From contig JAIWNQ010000134.1 of the NCBI GenBank assembly GCA_020216745.1, positions 1 to 10,000 on the forward strand: a stretch of 10,000 bases of DNA, in the 5' to 3' direction. Each line of letters starts with the position of its first letter. Within the stretch, counting starts at the first letter, position 1. Shown one piece after another: positions 1-7,250 of the stretch. The translations under genes and the position numbers were made by a program. Source of the stretch: Candidatus Hydrogenedens sp. GTDB taxonomy: Bacteria; Hydrogenedentota; Hydrogenedentia; Hydrogenedentales; Hydrogenedentaceae. The notes beneath the pieces are model-generated. The model was not told the DNA's origin and made no database searches. It saw only the letters and a list, made by a program, of their open reading frames with translations.

Positions 1-675
1 CAATTCCTTCAAATTAGATTCTTTGGTTGGATCAGGATGATGATTTGGAAAATTACCATCCACATCACAATACAAAGGAATAACGTCACAACCCAATTTT
101 CTAAATAATGGAACCGCAACTACACCGCCAACTCCATTACCTGCATCCACAACCACTTTTAATTTTCGTTTTAATTTAATATCTTTTAATATTCGTTTCT
201 CATACTTTGGCACAATATCTACCTTCGTAACACACACATCTTTTTTACGAATAGGAAAATTACCGCCCTCTACAAACTTACGGAATTCCTGGATTTGCTC
301 CCCATAAATAGTTGTTTTCCCAACACCTATTTTCAACCCATTATATTCTCCAGGATTATGACTCGCTGTTATCATTAACCCACCATCCACGTTAAGCGTA
401 TTCATTACAAAATAGGTTAAAGGTGTTGGTACTTCACCAATATCAATGACATTCATTCCCGCCTCTGTAATCCCATCAATCAAAGCACGGCTAAAACTTT
501 TACTACTAACCCGACCATCTCTACCAACAACTACAAGGTTATTACGGACTGCCCGTTTCGCTTTCATATATGCAACATACGCTTTCCCCAACAGTTCCAT
601 AATATCCTCAGTTAAATCTTCACCTGCAATCCCACGTAAGTCATATTCACGAAAAATATTCGGATTTACATGCAT
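1..675 (-). CDS. Phosphomannomutase/phosphoglucomutase, N-terminal 225 residues (3' end off window)
   Basis: Cytosolic alpha-D-phosphohexomutase that interconverts hexose 1- and 6-phosphates (mannose and/or glucose) for polysaccharide and glycolipid precursors. The fragment opens with NIFREYDLRG (residues 6-15), typical of the AlgC/ManB family. GRDGR lies at 51-55 and the phosphoserine loop TASHNP at 103-108, making Ser105 the catalytic serine. Domain 2 has VVVDAGNGVGG (174-184) and DGNFPNHHPDP (206-216), the latter strongly typical of bacterial bifunctional PMM/PGM. The metal-binding DGDGDR loop and the sugar-specificity loop lie beyond position 1, so substrate choice cannot be read here. 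The start is the ATG at 675-673, with AGAAGGAA about 6 nt upstream; the overlapping ATG at 671 is followed at once by TAA. The gene lies 58 bp behind the M28-like gene on the same strand and is possibly co-transcribed with it. Family membership is firm. Confidence 0.93.
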   Translation of the reverse strand, partial: MHVNPNIFREYDLRGIAGEDLTEDIMELLGKAYVAYMKAKRAVRNNLVVVGRDGRVSSKSFSRALIDGITEAGMNVIDIGEVPTPLTYFVMNTLNVDGGLMITASHNPGEYNGLKIGVGKTTIYGEQIQEFRKFVEGGNFPIRKKDVCVTKVDIVPKYEKRILKDIKLKRKLKVVVDAGNGVGGVVAVPLFRKLGCDVIPLYCDVDGNFPNHHPDPTKESNLKEL

Positions 676-733
676 ATAAACATTCCTTCTATTTATCTGT
701 GGTCTTATATTGTAATAAATATAATAACGTTTA

Positions 734-1912
734 TTAAAACCTATTATTCCCAATCCATGCTCTCACAAAAGAACATGCAAATTTCGCTGATGTATCTATC
801 TGCTTCTCTTCTATATTCAATGTTGTATCCTCAGGGCGATTTAAATAAACAGGGTTCCCTTCCTTATCCAAACCTATAATTGTAAAACCTTTATAACCCC
901 ATGCTAATGTGATATATGACGACGTCGGTATCTGTAAATGTTCTACTGTCTTAACCCCATAATTAGCCCCAACTTTTTCTATAATTTCCTTTAATTGTTT
1001 ATCCACAGAAAACGAAAAAACAGTTTGTTCTTTAAGAGGGACATATAAATCTCCAGTACCTACTCCTTCAATATTTATAATCAATGAATCGGTTTTAGAA
1101 ATATGATTGGTCTTCAAAAAATGCCTCAGCCCTGACATCCAACATTGATGAGCACCAGTAAACAAAAAATGTAACTCTATATTTTCTATTGGCTGTTTTG
1201 AAAAATACTCCGCAATAGCAAGGACACTGGCAACCCCTGATGCATTAAAGTTGGCTCCACGAGTATCCTCTTGATTTGATGTTGAAATAAAGGTTATCAG
1301 CCCTAATGTAGCCAGAAAAATAACTGCACCAACTTCTAACAACAAGATGATAGTGTTGTCCTCTATACCTTTTCCAAACAAACTATTTATTAAACTTGTT
1401 CCAACTATAATAAGCATACTTATTACAACAGCATTATGAATCATGGGCAAAAATGGCACTACAGATGTAGAATACAAAAAATGGGATACACCACAATCAT
1501 AATTTGCATGGAAAACAATTCTACATTTTGGCTCCTCAAAATCGTGTTGTGTTTTTATAACTCCATGGATATTTTGAGACTGAAACTCTGAAAGATATTG
1601 GGACAAACTAAAATAACCTACCAGTTCTAAGAAATAGAGGAAAATAACCAATAGTCCATAAATAAATCCTGCCATAGGTATAAAAAAGGACAACAGAAAA
1701 ACAAAGATAAACTCTATCCAGTAAAGTGAAAATATCTGATATGATTCACGTGAACATGTAAATGGCTCCACCTTCGTTAAAATTTGCATTTCCAATAACC
1801 GATTGCGGATATATTCGGAGGCTATCAATTCTCCTTCCGTTCCATATCGACGTGTAAAGGTCGTTCCTGCAAGGTAATTTATATCTTCTGTTATTCTTGT
1901 TAGGCTATCCAT
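734..1912 (-). CDS. Polytopic membrane protein with degenerate M28-type peptidase domain (probable pseudoenzyme)
   Basis: A 392-residue protein. The N-terminus (RYGTEGELIASEYIRNRL, 22-39) and blocks such as RIVFHANYDCGV (131-142), RGANFNASGVASVLAIAEYF (218-237), FTGAHQCWMSGLRHF (251-265), INIEGVG (279-285) and NRPEDT (358-363) line up with successive blocks of zinc M28 aminopeptidases. The residues expected to hold zinc or act as the catalytic base are replaced: His to Asn137, Asp to Phe222, the Glu-Glu pair to His255-Gln256, Asp to Glu282 and the late His to Asn358. Four hydrophobic stretches (about 60-80, 82-104, 158-178, 187-209) look like membrane helices; the second pair lies between the first two metal-site blocks. 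No signal peptide is seen. The start at 1912 has only a weak GGA upstream. The fold is a confident inference; the function is unknown. A catalytically dead scaffold or binding role is possible, as in other inactive M28 relatives such as nicastrin and transferrin receptor. Confidence 0.75.
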   Translation of the reverse strand: MDSLTRITEDINYLAGTTFTRRYGTEGELIASEYIRNRLLEMQILTKVEPFTCSRESYQIFSLYWIEFIFVFLLSFFIPMAGFIYGLLVIFLYFLELVGYFSLSQYLSEFQSQNIHGVIKTQHDFEEPKCRIVFHANYDCGVSHFLYSTSVVPFLPMIHNAVVISMLIIVGTSLINSLFGKGIEDNTIILLLEVGAVIFLATLGLITFISTSNQEDTRGANFNASGVASVLAIAEYFSKQPIENIELHFLFTGAHQCWMSGLRHFLKTNHISKTDSLIINIEGVGTGDLYVPLKEQTVFSFSVDKQLKEIIEKVGANYGVKTVEHLQIPTSSYITLAWGYKGFTIIGLDKEGNPVYLNRPEDTTLNIEEKQIDTSAKFACSFVRAWIGNNRF

Positions 1913-2010
1913 ATTCCAATTTTTATTTTATACGCATGATAACTATAATTAAATAAAAATAACATTTTGGTATTAAATTAAGTATAACACAATTATTTTA
2001 TTTGCTTAGA

Positions 2011-2016
2011 AAGGAG
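2011..2016 (+). promoter_or_regulatory. Shine-Dalgarno site that fixes the dtd start
   Basis: AAGGAG ends 3 nt before the ATG at 2020. An in-frame TTG at 2002 would add six residues (start plus LRKEY) but would put this site inside the coding region. The family N-terminus MRAVVQRV fits the ATG. Confidence 0.7.
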
Positions 2017-2019
2017 TAT

Positions 2020-2469
2020 ATGAGAGCCGTTGTTCAAAGAGTAACTTCTGCAAGTGTCGATGTTGATAATCAAACCGTTGGTAAAATCGGTAAGGGACTA
2101 CTTGTATTTTTAAGCGTTGATGAACAAGACACAGAGGCAGATATCGAATATACTGTAAACAAAATAACGGAACTTCGAATCTTTAATGATGAGGAAGGTA
2201 AATTTAACCTTTCTTTATATGATGTAAAAGGTGAAATGTTAGTTGTTTCTCAGTTCACACTTCACGGAGATTGTCGACGCGGAAGACGTCCTTCTTTCAG
2301 CACTGCAGCCCGACCTGAAAAAGCAGTGCCTTATTATGAAAAGTTCGTCCAGACTGTTCGCGAAAAAGGATTTCACGTTGAAACAGGTGTATTTGCAGCA
2401 CACATGCTTGTCTCATTGGTTAATGATGGACCAGTTACGATATTAATCGATTCTAAAAAGGTGTTTTAA
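2020..2469 (+). CDS. dtd: D-aminoacyl-tRNA deacylase (DTD)
   Basis: Cytosolic chiral proofreading enzyme that hydrolyses D-amino acids (e.g. D-Tyr) from mischarged tRNA. The 149-residue product matches the usual length of about 145-150. It starts [16 protein letters not shown] and carries both family signatures: SQFTL (residues 74-78, in [20 protein letters not shown]) and the Gly-cisPro motif NDGPVT near residue 139, in [12 protein letters not shown]. These line the active site of the dimer, where discrimination rests on backbone contacts rather than on a catalytic side chain. Its stop TAA (2467-2469) shares an A with the ATG of the formyltransferase gene, implying translational coupling. 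It is divergent from the M28-like gene; no clear sigma-70 promoter is seen in the 107-bp gap. Family assignment is very secure. Confidence 0.97.
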   Translation: MRAVVQRVTSASVDVDNQTVGKIGKGLLVFLSVDEQDTEADIEYTVNKITELRIFNDEEGKFNLSLYDVKGEMLVVSQFTLHGDCRRGRRPSFSTAARPEKAVPYYEKFVQTVREKGFHVETGVFAAHMLVSLVNDGPVTILIDSKKVF

Positions 2470-3422
2470 TGAGGATACTTTTAGCAGGCACAGGAAAATT
2501 AGGAGTATGTCTTGCTACTCCATTATTGAATAGTCGTCATACAATTATCGGCATACTTCAAAATGGCAGACAGGCAAAAGGACTAAAAAGGTTGTTTTAT
2601 TCTACTGTATTAGGACATTTCGGAGGAGGAGACAGCATTCTTCGTTTTGCTAAAAAAAATCACATACCTGTGTACTGGATTGATAAAATGGATGACGCTG
2701 ATTTACAACCACTAAAAGATATATCACCAGACCTTATTTTAACAGGTGGTTTTGGTATTATTTATAAAAAGAACCTTTTAAAATTACCTAACATCGGATG
2801 TGTAAATGTTCACTCGTCATTACTACCGCGACATCGAGGACCAAATCCGTTTTATGCAGTAGTACGGCAAGGTGACCCCATAACTGGCGTAACATTTCAC
2901 ATTATGGACGAAGGAATTGATACTGGCCCTATCATCGAACAGAAGTCGTTCCCTGTTACAGATACCGATACCGCATATTCCATTTATTGTAAGGCGTCAG
3001 AACTTGCTGGGGAAATGGTTGTTGATGTTATCAATCGTATCGAGCAAGAAGGCCTCCATGGCGAACCACAAAACCCAGAAAACGCTACCTACGACCCAAA
3101 ACCTACCCTAAACGATGCAATTATTCAGTGGGATGTCCCAGCAATTGAAATAGACCGACAAATTCGTGCCTTATCTCAAACTATCGTGCCACGTTTCTCT
3201 CATAATAATAAAAATGTATATGTCACTCGCGTTCGAGTAAATAAAAAAGAGGTTCCTGTACCCCCAGGAACTGTTATTTATCCTCGTTTTCCTGCTGAAA
3301 TTGCAACAGCTGAAGGCTCCATAACTCTTCTCACTGCTTTCACTTTAAAACCTATTATGTTGCCTTGGCCAAGAAAAAATATCATCAGAGAAGGAGAACG
3401 ATTGGAGTCAAATAAAAATTAA
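2469..3422 (+). CDS. fmt: Methionyl-tRNA formyltransferase family protein (divergent N-terminus)
   Basis: A 317-residue enzyme expected to transfer a formyl group from 10-formyltetrahydrofolate to Met-tRNA(fMet). The formyltransferase core is intact: NVHSSLLPRHRG (113-124) followed by GVTFHIMDEGIDTGPI (140-155), giving the catalytic triad Asn113, His115 and Asp151. The C-terminal part (about 205-310: QWDVPAIEIDRQIRAL, PPGTVI, then LTAFTLKPIMLPWP) resembles the tRNA-binding OB-like domain of Fmt, and the total length fits E. coli Fmt (315). However, the N-terminus reads AGTGKLG where Fmt usually has GTPxFA, and the loop at about 32-55 lacks the usual DxPxGRG-type tRNA-contact loop. It may therefore be a paralogue with another acceptor. 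AAAAGG (2456-2461) lies 7 nt before the ATG, inside the end of dtd. Family is certain; exact substrate is probable. Confidence 0.8.
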   Translation: MRILLAGTGKLGVCLATPLLNSRHTIIGILQNGRQAKGLKRLFYSTVLGHFGGGDSILRFAKKNHIPVYWIDKMDDADLQPLKDISPDLILTGGFGIIYKKNLLKLPNIGCVNVHSSLLPRHRGPNPFYAVVRQGDPITGVTFHIMDEGIDTGPIIEQKSFPVTDTDTAYSIYCKASELAGEMVVDVINRIEQEGLHGEPQNPENATYDPKPTLNDAIIQWDVPAIEIDRQIRALSQTIVPRFSHNNKNVYVTRVRVNKKEVPVPPGTVIYPRFPAEIATAEGSITLLTAFTLKPIMLPWPRKNIIREGERLESNKN

Positions 3423-3487
3423 GCAAATAAAGTTATATTAAGAGATTCAACTATAGAGATAAGATATTAATAGAAGGAATATAGAAG

Positions 3488-4852
3488 ATGATTAAAACAA
3501 CAATTCACATTTCATTTCTCCTGATAACAATACTTACGATGTCTTTCCCTTTATGTGCAGATGAAGGATTGTATGCTGGTTCTGCAACTGTGGACATTAC
3601 CCCTGAACCAGGAAAAGAAATGCCTGGTGGTTTCAAAAAATCTATTTCTAAAGGTACTCATGATCCTCTGGAACTAAACACAATTGTTCTAAAAAATGAA
3701 AGTGGCTCAATAGCCATCGTTGCTATCGACGCCTTGTTTATTCCGAGTGACATCGTAGAAAATGTACGGACAAAAGTTTCAAAAATAACCCCTATACCTG
3801 CAAAAAACATCATTATTTCCGCATCCCATACACATCATGGCGGTCCTATCATTGATGTATTTTTATCTGAACGTGACCCCGAATATTGTTCCTTAGTTGA
3901 AACAAAAATTATTGAAAGTATCCAGACAGCATGGAATAATCTTACAAAAGTAAAAATAGCCTTTGCAGAAGGGGAACAGGAAGGGATTGCATTCAATCGT
4001 AGATTTTATATGAAGGATGGAACGGTAGTAACACACCCAGGCCGTAAAAATCCACAGATTATCGCTCCTGCAGGACCCATAGACCCGCAGGTATTAGCAA
4101 TGTTTATTACAAAAGAAGACGGGACATTATTAGGTGCTGTTGTTAATTATGCCTTGCATGGCACTGTTTTCAGTGGTGCTTTTTACTCAGCCGATTATAT
4201 CCATTATCTTCGTGACTTCTTACGAAAACAATGGGGGGAAACAGTTTCAATCGCCTTTCTGAATGGTGCGTGTGGTGATGTAACACAAATAAATAATCTG
4301 AGAGAGGAAGAACCGCCCGAATCCGGTCCGGAATGGTCAAAGAGAATAGGAGAAACTCTTGCTTGTCAAGTATATCAACTTTACTTATGGACAAAACCTC
4401 AAGACACTGCAACAATAGCCACAGCAACAGAAACTATTCATATTCCTATCCGCGATATAGACGAAAAGAAATATCATGTAAAAATAGGTTTAGGTTCTGA
4501 CCAATCAGAAGTATACGATAGAGAAATTAAGTTGTTAAGAAAAATGAAAAATCAAATGGGTGGTAATGTCGATGTTGAAATTACTGCTATAAGAATTGGC
4601 GATTTAGCAATTGTGTGTAACCCGACAGAATTATTCTGCCGATTAGGATTAGATATTAAAAAATCATCTCCGTCAAAATATACCATGATTGCCGAAGTTT
4701 CAAATGGATACACAGGATACTGTCCGACACCAGAAGCCTTTGATGAAGGAGGTTACGAAATACTCACTGCACGCAGTAGTTTTATGGAACCCAATGCTGG
4801 AATAAAAATTGTCCAGACTTCAAGAAAATTATTATCACAATTATTTAATTGA
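3488..4852 (+). CDS. Secreted neutral/alkaline ceramidase-like protein
   Basis: A 454-residue protein with an N-terminal signal sequence (positive MIKTT, hydrophobic 8-20, probable cleavage after Ala24 in PLCA), so probably periplasmic or exported. Family features of the neutral/alkaline non-lysosomal ceramidase N-terminal domain run through it: AGSATVDITPEPG (30-42), IAIVAIDALFI (75-85), zinc-type SASHTHHGG (111-119), NYALHGTV (220-227) with candidate ligand His224, FLNGACGDV (257-265), and near the C-terminus VSNGYTGYCPTPEAFDEGGYE. True ceramidases cleave the N-acyl bond of ceramide and add a C-terminal Ig-like domain, reaching roughly 650 residues; this one stops after the catalytic domain, so the substrate may be another amide or ester. 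AGAAGGAA (3472-3479) lies 8 nt before the ATG. The 65-bp gap after the formyltransferase gene holds no clear promoter or terminator. Family is confident; activity is not. Confidence 0.87.
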   Translation: MIKTTIHISFLLITILTMSFPLCADEGLYAGSATVDITPEPGKEMPGGFKKSISKGTHDPLELNTIVLKNESGSIAIVAIDALFIPSDIVENVRTKVSKITPIPAKNIIISASHTHHGGPIIDVFLSERDPEYCSLVETKIIESIQTAWNNLTKVKIAFAEGEQEGIAFNRRFYMKDGTVVTHPGRKNPQIIAPAGPIDPQVLAMFITKEDGTLLGAVVNYALHGTVFSGAFYSADYIHYLRDFLRKQWGETVSIAFLNGACGDVTQINNLREEEPPESGPEWSKRIGETLACQVYQLYLWTKPQDTATIATATETIHIPIRDIDEKKYHVKIGLGSDQSEVYDREIKLLRKMKNQMGGNVDVEITAIRIGDLAIVCNPTELFCRLGLDIKKSSPSKYTMIAEVSNGYTGYCPTPEAFDEGGYEILTARSSFMEPNAGIKIVQTSRKLLSQLFN

Positions 4853-4907
4853 AATACGTTTTGCCCGACAGGTCAGACAGGTCAGACTCTTAAACAATTT
4901 CAATTAA
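4845..4907. repeat. Perfect 11-bp inverted repeat spanning the convergent gene ends
   Basis: TTAATTGAAAT (4845-4855) is exactly complementary to ATTTCAATTAA (4897-4907), with a 41-nt spacer. The left arm contains the TGA stop (4850-4852) of the ceramidase-like gene; the right arm encodes the last residues of GpmI. A stem of this kind could end transcription or protect transcripts in both directions, but there is no T-tract and the stem is AT-rich, so an intrinsic terminator is not proven. It could also be the terminal repeat of a small inserted element. Confidence 0.55.
4867..4884. repeat. Tandem repeat, two copies of GACAGGTCA plus partial third
   Basis: GACAGGTCA is repeated exactly at 4867-4875 and 4876-4884, then begins again as GAC (4885-4887). 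It sits in the loop of the inverted repeat and is richer in G+C than its surroundings. It is non-coding, between two stop codons. It could be a copy of a dispersed genomic repeat. Confidence 0.8.
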
Positions 4908-6512
4908 GGATGGGTCGTATTCCTCTGGGGCTTTATAGCCTAAAAGATTACAAAGTGTGCTTGCCACGTTACTCAAGCCTGGCTTTTCTACTCCACTTAA
5001 ACGGAAGGAATTTTTCTGCGAGAAATCCTTAATAATAAATGGCACAGGGTTTAATGTATGTGCTACATGTGGTTCACGTTTGCCTTTTTTCTCCGTAAAT
5101 AATAAATCTGCATTCCCATGGTCTGCGGTAACGACAAGAACACCTTCTACCGCTTTAACCGCATTATATATCCGTGTAAGACACAAATCTACCGTCTCTA
5201 CTGCAATAATCACTGCTGGGGCTATGCCTGTATGTCCAACCATATCACCATTTGCAAAGTTTAACCGTATAAACTTAAAATCCCCCGCTTCAACCTGCTT
5301 CAGCACCGCATCCGTTATCTCCCCCGCTTTCATCCACGGTCTTTGCTGAAATGGCACCTGGTCTGATGTTATCTCTTCAAATAATTCTAAATTAGGGTCT
5401 ACATATCCCGACTTATTGCCATTCCAAAAATAAGTAACATGTCCAAACTTTTGTGTCTCTGAAATAGCGTAGCTTTTAACACCAGTTGCACAAAGATATT
5501 CACTAATTGTCCCTTCAATTTGTGGAGGCTCAACCAAAAAATTTTTGGGAATAAATTTATCACCGTCATACTGCATCATACCCGCATAAAAAACATTTGG
5601 TCGGCGTTTACGGTCAAAATGTGGGAAGTTATCTTCCTCAAAAGCACGTGATAATTCTATTGCTCGGTCTCCTCGAAAATTGAAGAAAATCACTGCATCC
5701 CCATCTTCAATTGTTCCTACTGGCTTACCTTTTTCAACAATAACAAATTCACCTAAAAATTGGTCATTTACAGTTGGGTCTTGATAATAAAACTCAACTG
5801 CCTCTTTTGCTGATGTAAATTGTTTTCCTTCTCCTAACACATGTGCTTTCCAACCTCGCTCTACAATTCGCCAATCCGCCTCATATCGGTCCATTGTCAC
5901 TATCATTCTGCCGCCACCAGAGGCTATACGATAATCTAAACCACTTCGATTACATTCAGCCAATACATTCTCTAACGTTTCTATATATATCAATGCACTC
6001 CGTTCAGCCACATCTCTCCCATCAGTTAAAACATGCACACGTACCTTCGGAACCCGTTCCTCAGCACAATGTTTGATTAGTGCCAACAACTGATTAATAT
6101 GACTATGGACATTCCCATCCGACAGCAACCCAATAAAATGCAATGTCCCTCCATGACGAACCCGCTCCATAATATTTTGCCATGCTTTCCCCTTGTAAAT
6201 CCTTCCATCCTCAATTGCTTCATTCACAAGTCGTGCCCCCTGTGCAAAGACACGTCCTGCTCCTAACGCATTATGCCCAACTTCCGAATTCCCCATATCC
6301 TCATCACTCGGCTGACCTACAGCAGTCCCATGTGCTTTTAGACTCACAAATAATGGCTCTTGAAACAAAGCATCTAACATCGGCGTATTTGCCATATAAA
6401 CTCCATCACTTTCATCCTGCTTCCCTATACCAATCCCATCCATTATGACAAGGACTAACGGTCCCGCAAAAGGTACATACTTATTTAACTTTTCTAATGG
6501 CTTCATTTTCAT
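4890..6512 (-). CDS. gpmI: 2,3-bisphosphoglycerate-independent phosphoglycerate mutase
   Basis: Cytosolic glycolytic enzyme that interconverts 3- and 2-phosphoglycerate using two Mn ions and a phosphoserine. All key elements are present in the 540 residues: VIMDGIGIG (22-30, Asp25 metal ligand), MGNSEVGHNALGAGR (73-87, Ser76 nucleophile), SDGNVHSH (131-138), LTDGRD (162-167), GGGRMIVTMDRYEADWR (199-215), FNFRGDRA (277-284), KFGHVTYFWNG (355-365), NGDMVGHTG (421-429; Asp423, His427), TADHGNAD (462-469; Asp464, His465) and HTLNPVPF (485-492, His485). It is somewhat longer than E. coli GpmI (about 514), partly from 15-20 extra N-terminal residues. The start at 6512 has GAGG about 11 nt upstream; Met3 is a poorer alternative. 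It follows the HTH-receiver gene by 80 bp on the same strand with no obvious terminator between, so read-through from that promoter is plausible. It converges on the ceramidase-like gene. Confidence 0.97.
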   Translation of the reverse strand: MKMKPLEKLNKYVPFAGPLVLVIMDGIGIGKQDESDGVYMANTPMLDALFQEPLFVSLKAHGTAVGQPSDEDMGNSEVGHNALGAGRVFAQGARLVNEAIEDGRIYKGKAWQNIMERVRHGGTLHFIGLLSDGNVHSHINQLLALIKHCAEERVPKVRVHVLTDGRDVAERSALIYIETLENVLAECNRSGLDYRIASGGGRMIVTMDRYEADWRIVERGWKAHVLGEGKQFTSAKEAVEFYYQDPTVNDQFLGEFVIVEKGKPVGTIEDGDAVIFFNFRGDRAIELSRAFEEDNFPHFDRKRRPNVFYAGMMQYDGDKFIPKNFLVEPPQIEGTISEYLCATGVKSYAISETQKFGHVTYFWNGNKSGYVDPNLELFEEITSDQVPFQQRPWMKAGEITDAVLKQVEAGDFKFIRLNFANGDMVGHTGIAPAVIIAVETVDLCLTRIYNAVKAVEGVLVVTADHGNADLLFTEKKGKREPHVAHTLNPVPFIIKDFSQKNSFRLSGVEKPGLSNVASTLCNLLGYKAPEEYDPSLIEIV

Positions 6513-6592
6513 GATAATAAAAACCTCATTAATTTTTAATAGAATAATCTACTTACATTTCGAGAAGATGAATATAAAATAGAGATGTGAAA

Positions 6593-7171
6593 TTAACTAA
6601 CTTCTATACCCACTTTTGCTAATGCTTTTCTCAAATCATCTGGTGTAAACGGCTTTTGAAGTAGCATATCCGCTCCCAATTCAAGCACTCGATTCGCTAC
6701 ATCCCCTTGATAATACCCCGTCATCGCAATTATATGTATATGCGACGTTTCAGAATTTGATTTAATCCGTCGGGTCACTTCAAAACCATCTAACCCAGGC
6801 AATCTCAAATCCAGAAAAATAATTTCAGGTTGAAAAGTTGCAACCATCTGTCCCGCATCAAATCCATCCATCGCCATCTCTATTTGAAACGGTGTCTGGG
6901 CTCTTTCCAGAAATCTACGAATAACGGAAATAACTGCCTTTTCATCATCAACAACAAGTATTTTTACTCCCGCATTTCCCAGATCTTCATGAATAGGCAT
7001 ATTATTCTCCCGCAAAAAGCGGAGTAAATCATCCCTACGAATTCTTCGATGTCCTCCAGGAGTTTTAAATACACGGATTTTACCCGCTTCTGCCCATTTC
7101 CGAATCGTATCTGCTGTTACATGACAATACTTCGCAACTTCTGATGTACTAAAAGAAAGTCTTGATTCCAT
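6593..7171 (-). CDS. HTH (excisionase/MerR-like)-receiver domain response regulator
   Basis: A 192-residue two-domain regulator. Residues 5-55 form an excisionase/MerR-like winged helix: FSTSEVAKYCHVTADTIRKW, then KTPGGHRRIRRDDLLRFL with the GGHRR wing typical of the family. A short linker (56-68) leads to a complete receiver domain (69-190): acidic pair Asp75-Asp76 in ILVVDDE, phosphoacceptor Asp121 in IIFLDLRLPG, switch Thr151 in AMTGY and Lys173 in LLQKPF. All phosphorylation residues are intact, so it should be switched by a histidine kinase, which is not in the window. The domain order (DNA-binding first) is the reverse of OmpR/NarL-type regulators. GAGGA lies 6 nt before the ATG, and a strong promoter with an overlapping palindrome lies upstream, suggesting autoregulation. 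Targets are unknown; gpmI downstream may be co-transcribed. Confidence 0.92.
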   Translation of the reverse strand: MESRLSFSTSEVAKYCHVTADTIRKWAEAGKIRVFKTPGGHRRIRRDDLLRFLRENNMPIHEDLGNAGVKILVVDDEKAVISVIRRFLERAQTPFQIEMAMDGFDAGQMVATFQPEIIFLDLRLPGLDGFEVTRRIKSNSETSHIHIIAMTGYYQGDVANRVLELGADMLLQKPFTPDDLRKALAKVGIEVS

Positions 7172-7220
7172 GGTTTATCCTCACAATAGTTTTGATTGAT
7201 TTTATTGATTATTTTCACTA

Positions 7221-7250
7221 ATTATACAGATTAAAAATTGTTTTTTTCAA
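7221..7250 (-). promoter_or_regulatory. Sigma-70-type promoter of the HTH-receiver gene
   Basis: On the minus strand TTGAAA (7250-7245) is followed after 18 nt by a perfect TATAAT (7226-7221). Expected transcription start is near 7214, giving a leader of about 42 nt before the ATG at 7171 that includes the GAGGA site. Confidence 0.7.

Noticed and set aside
1921..1949. Promoter for dtd with TATAAT at 1944-1949
   Set aside because: The -10 is perfect, but the sequence 16-18 nt upstream is only T/A-rich with no -35 match and no extended TG; AT-rich DNA gives such hexamers by chance.
1951..2004. Imperfect inverted repeat of A/T runs upstream of dtd
   Set aside because: Composed almost wholly of A and T with a mismatch; expected by chance in this composition.
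2002..2022. Upstream TTG as the dtd start
   Set aside because: It would bury the AAGGAG site inside the gene and add residues not present in the family.
4957..5349. Forward open frame of 130 codons
   Set aside because: Complementary to the highly conserved C-terminal half of gpmI; no independent support.
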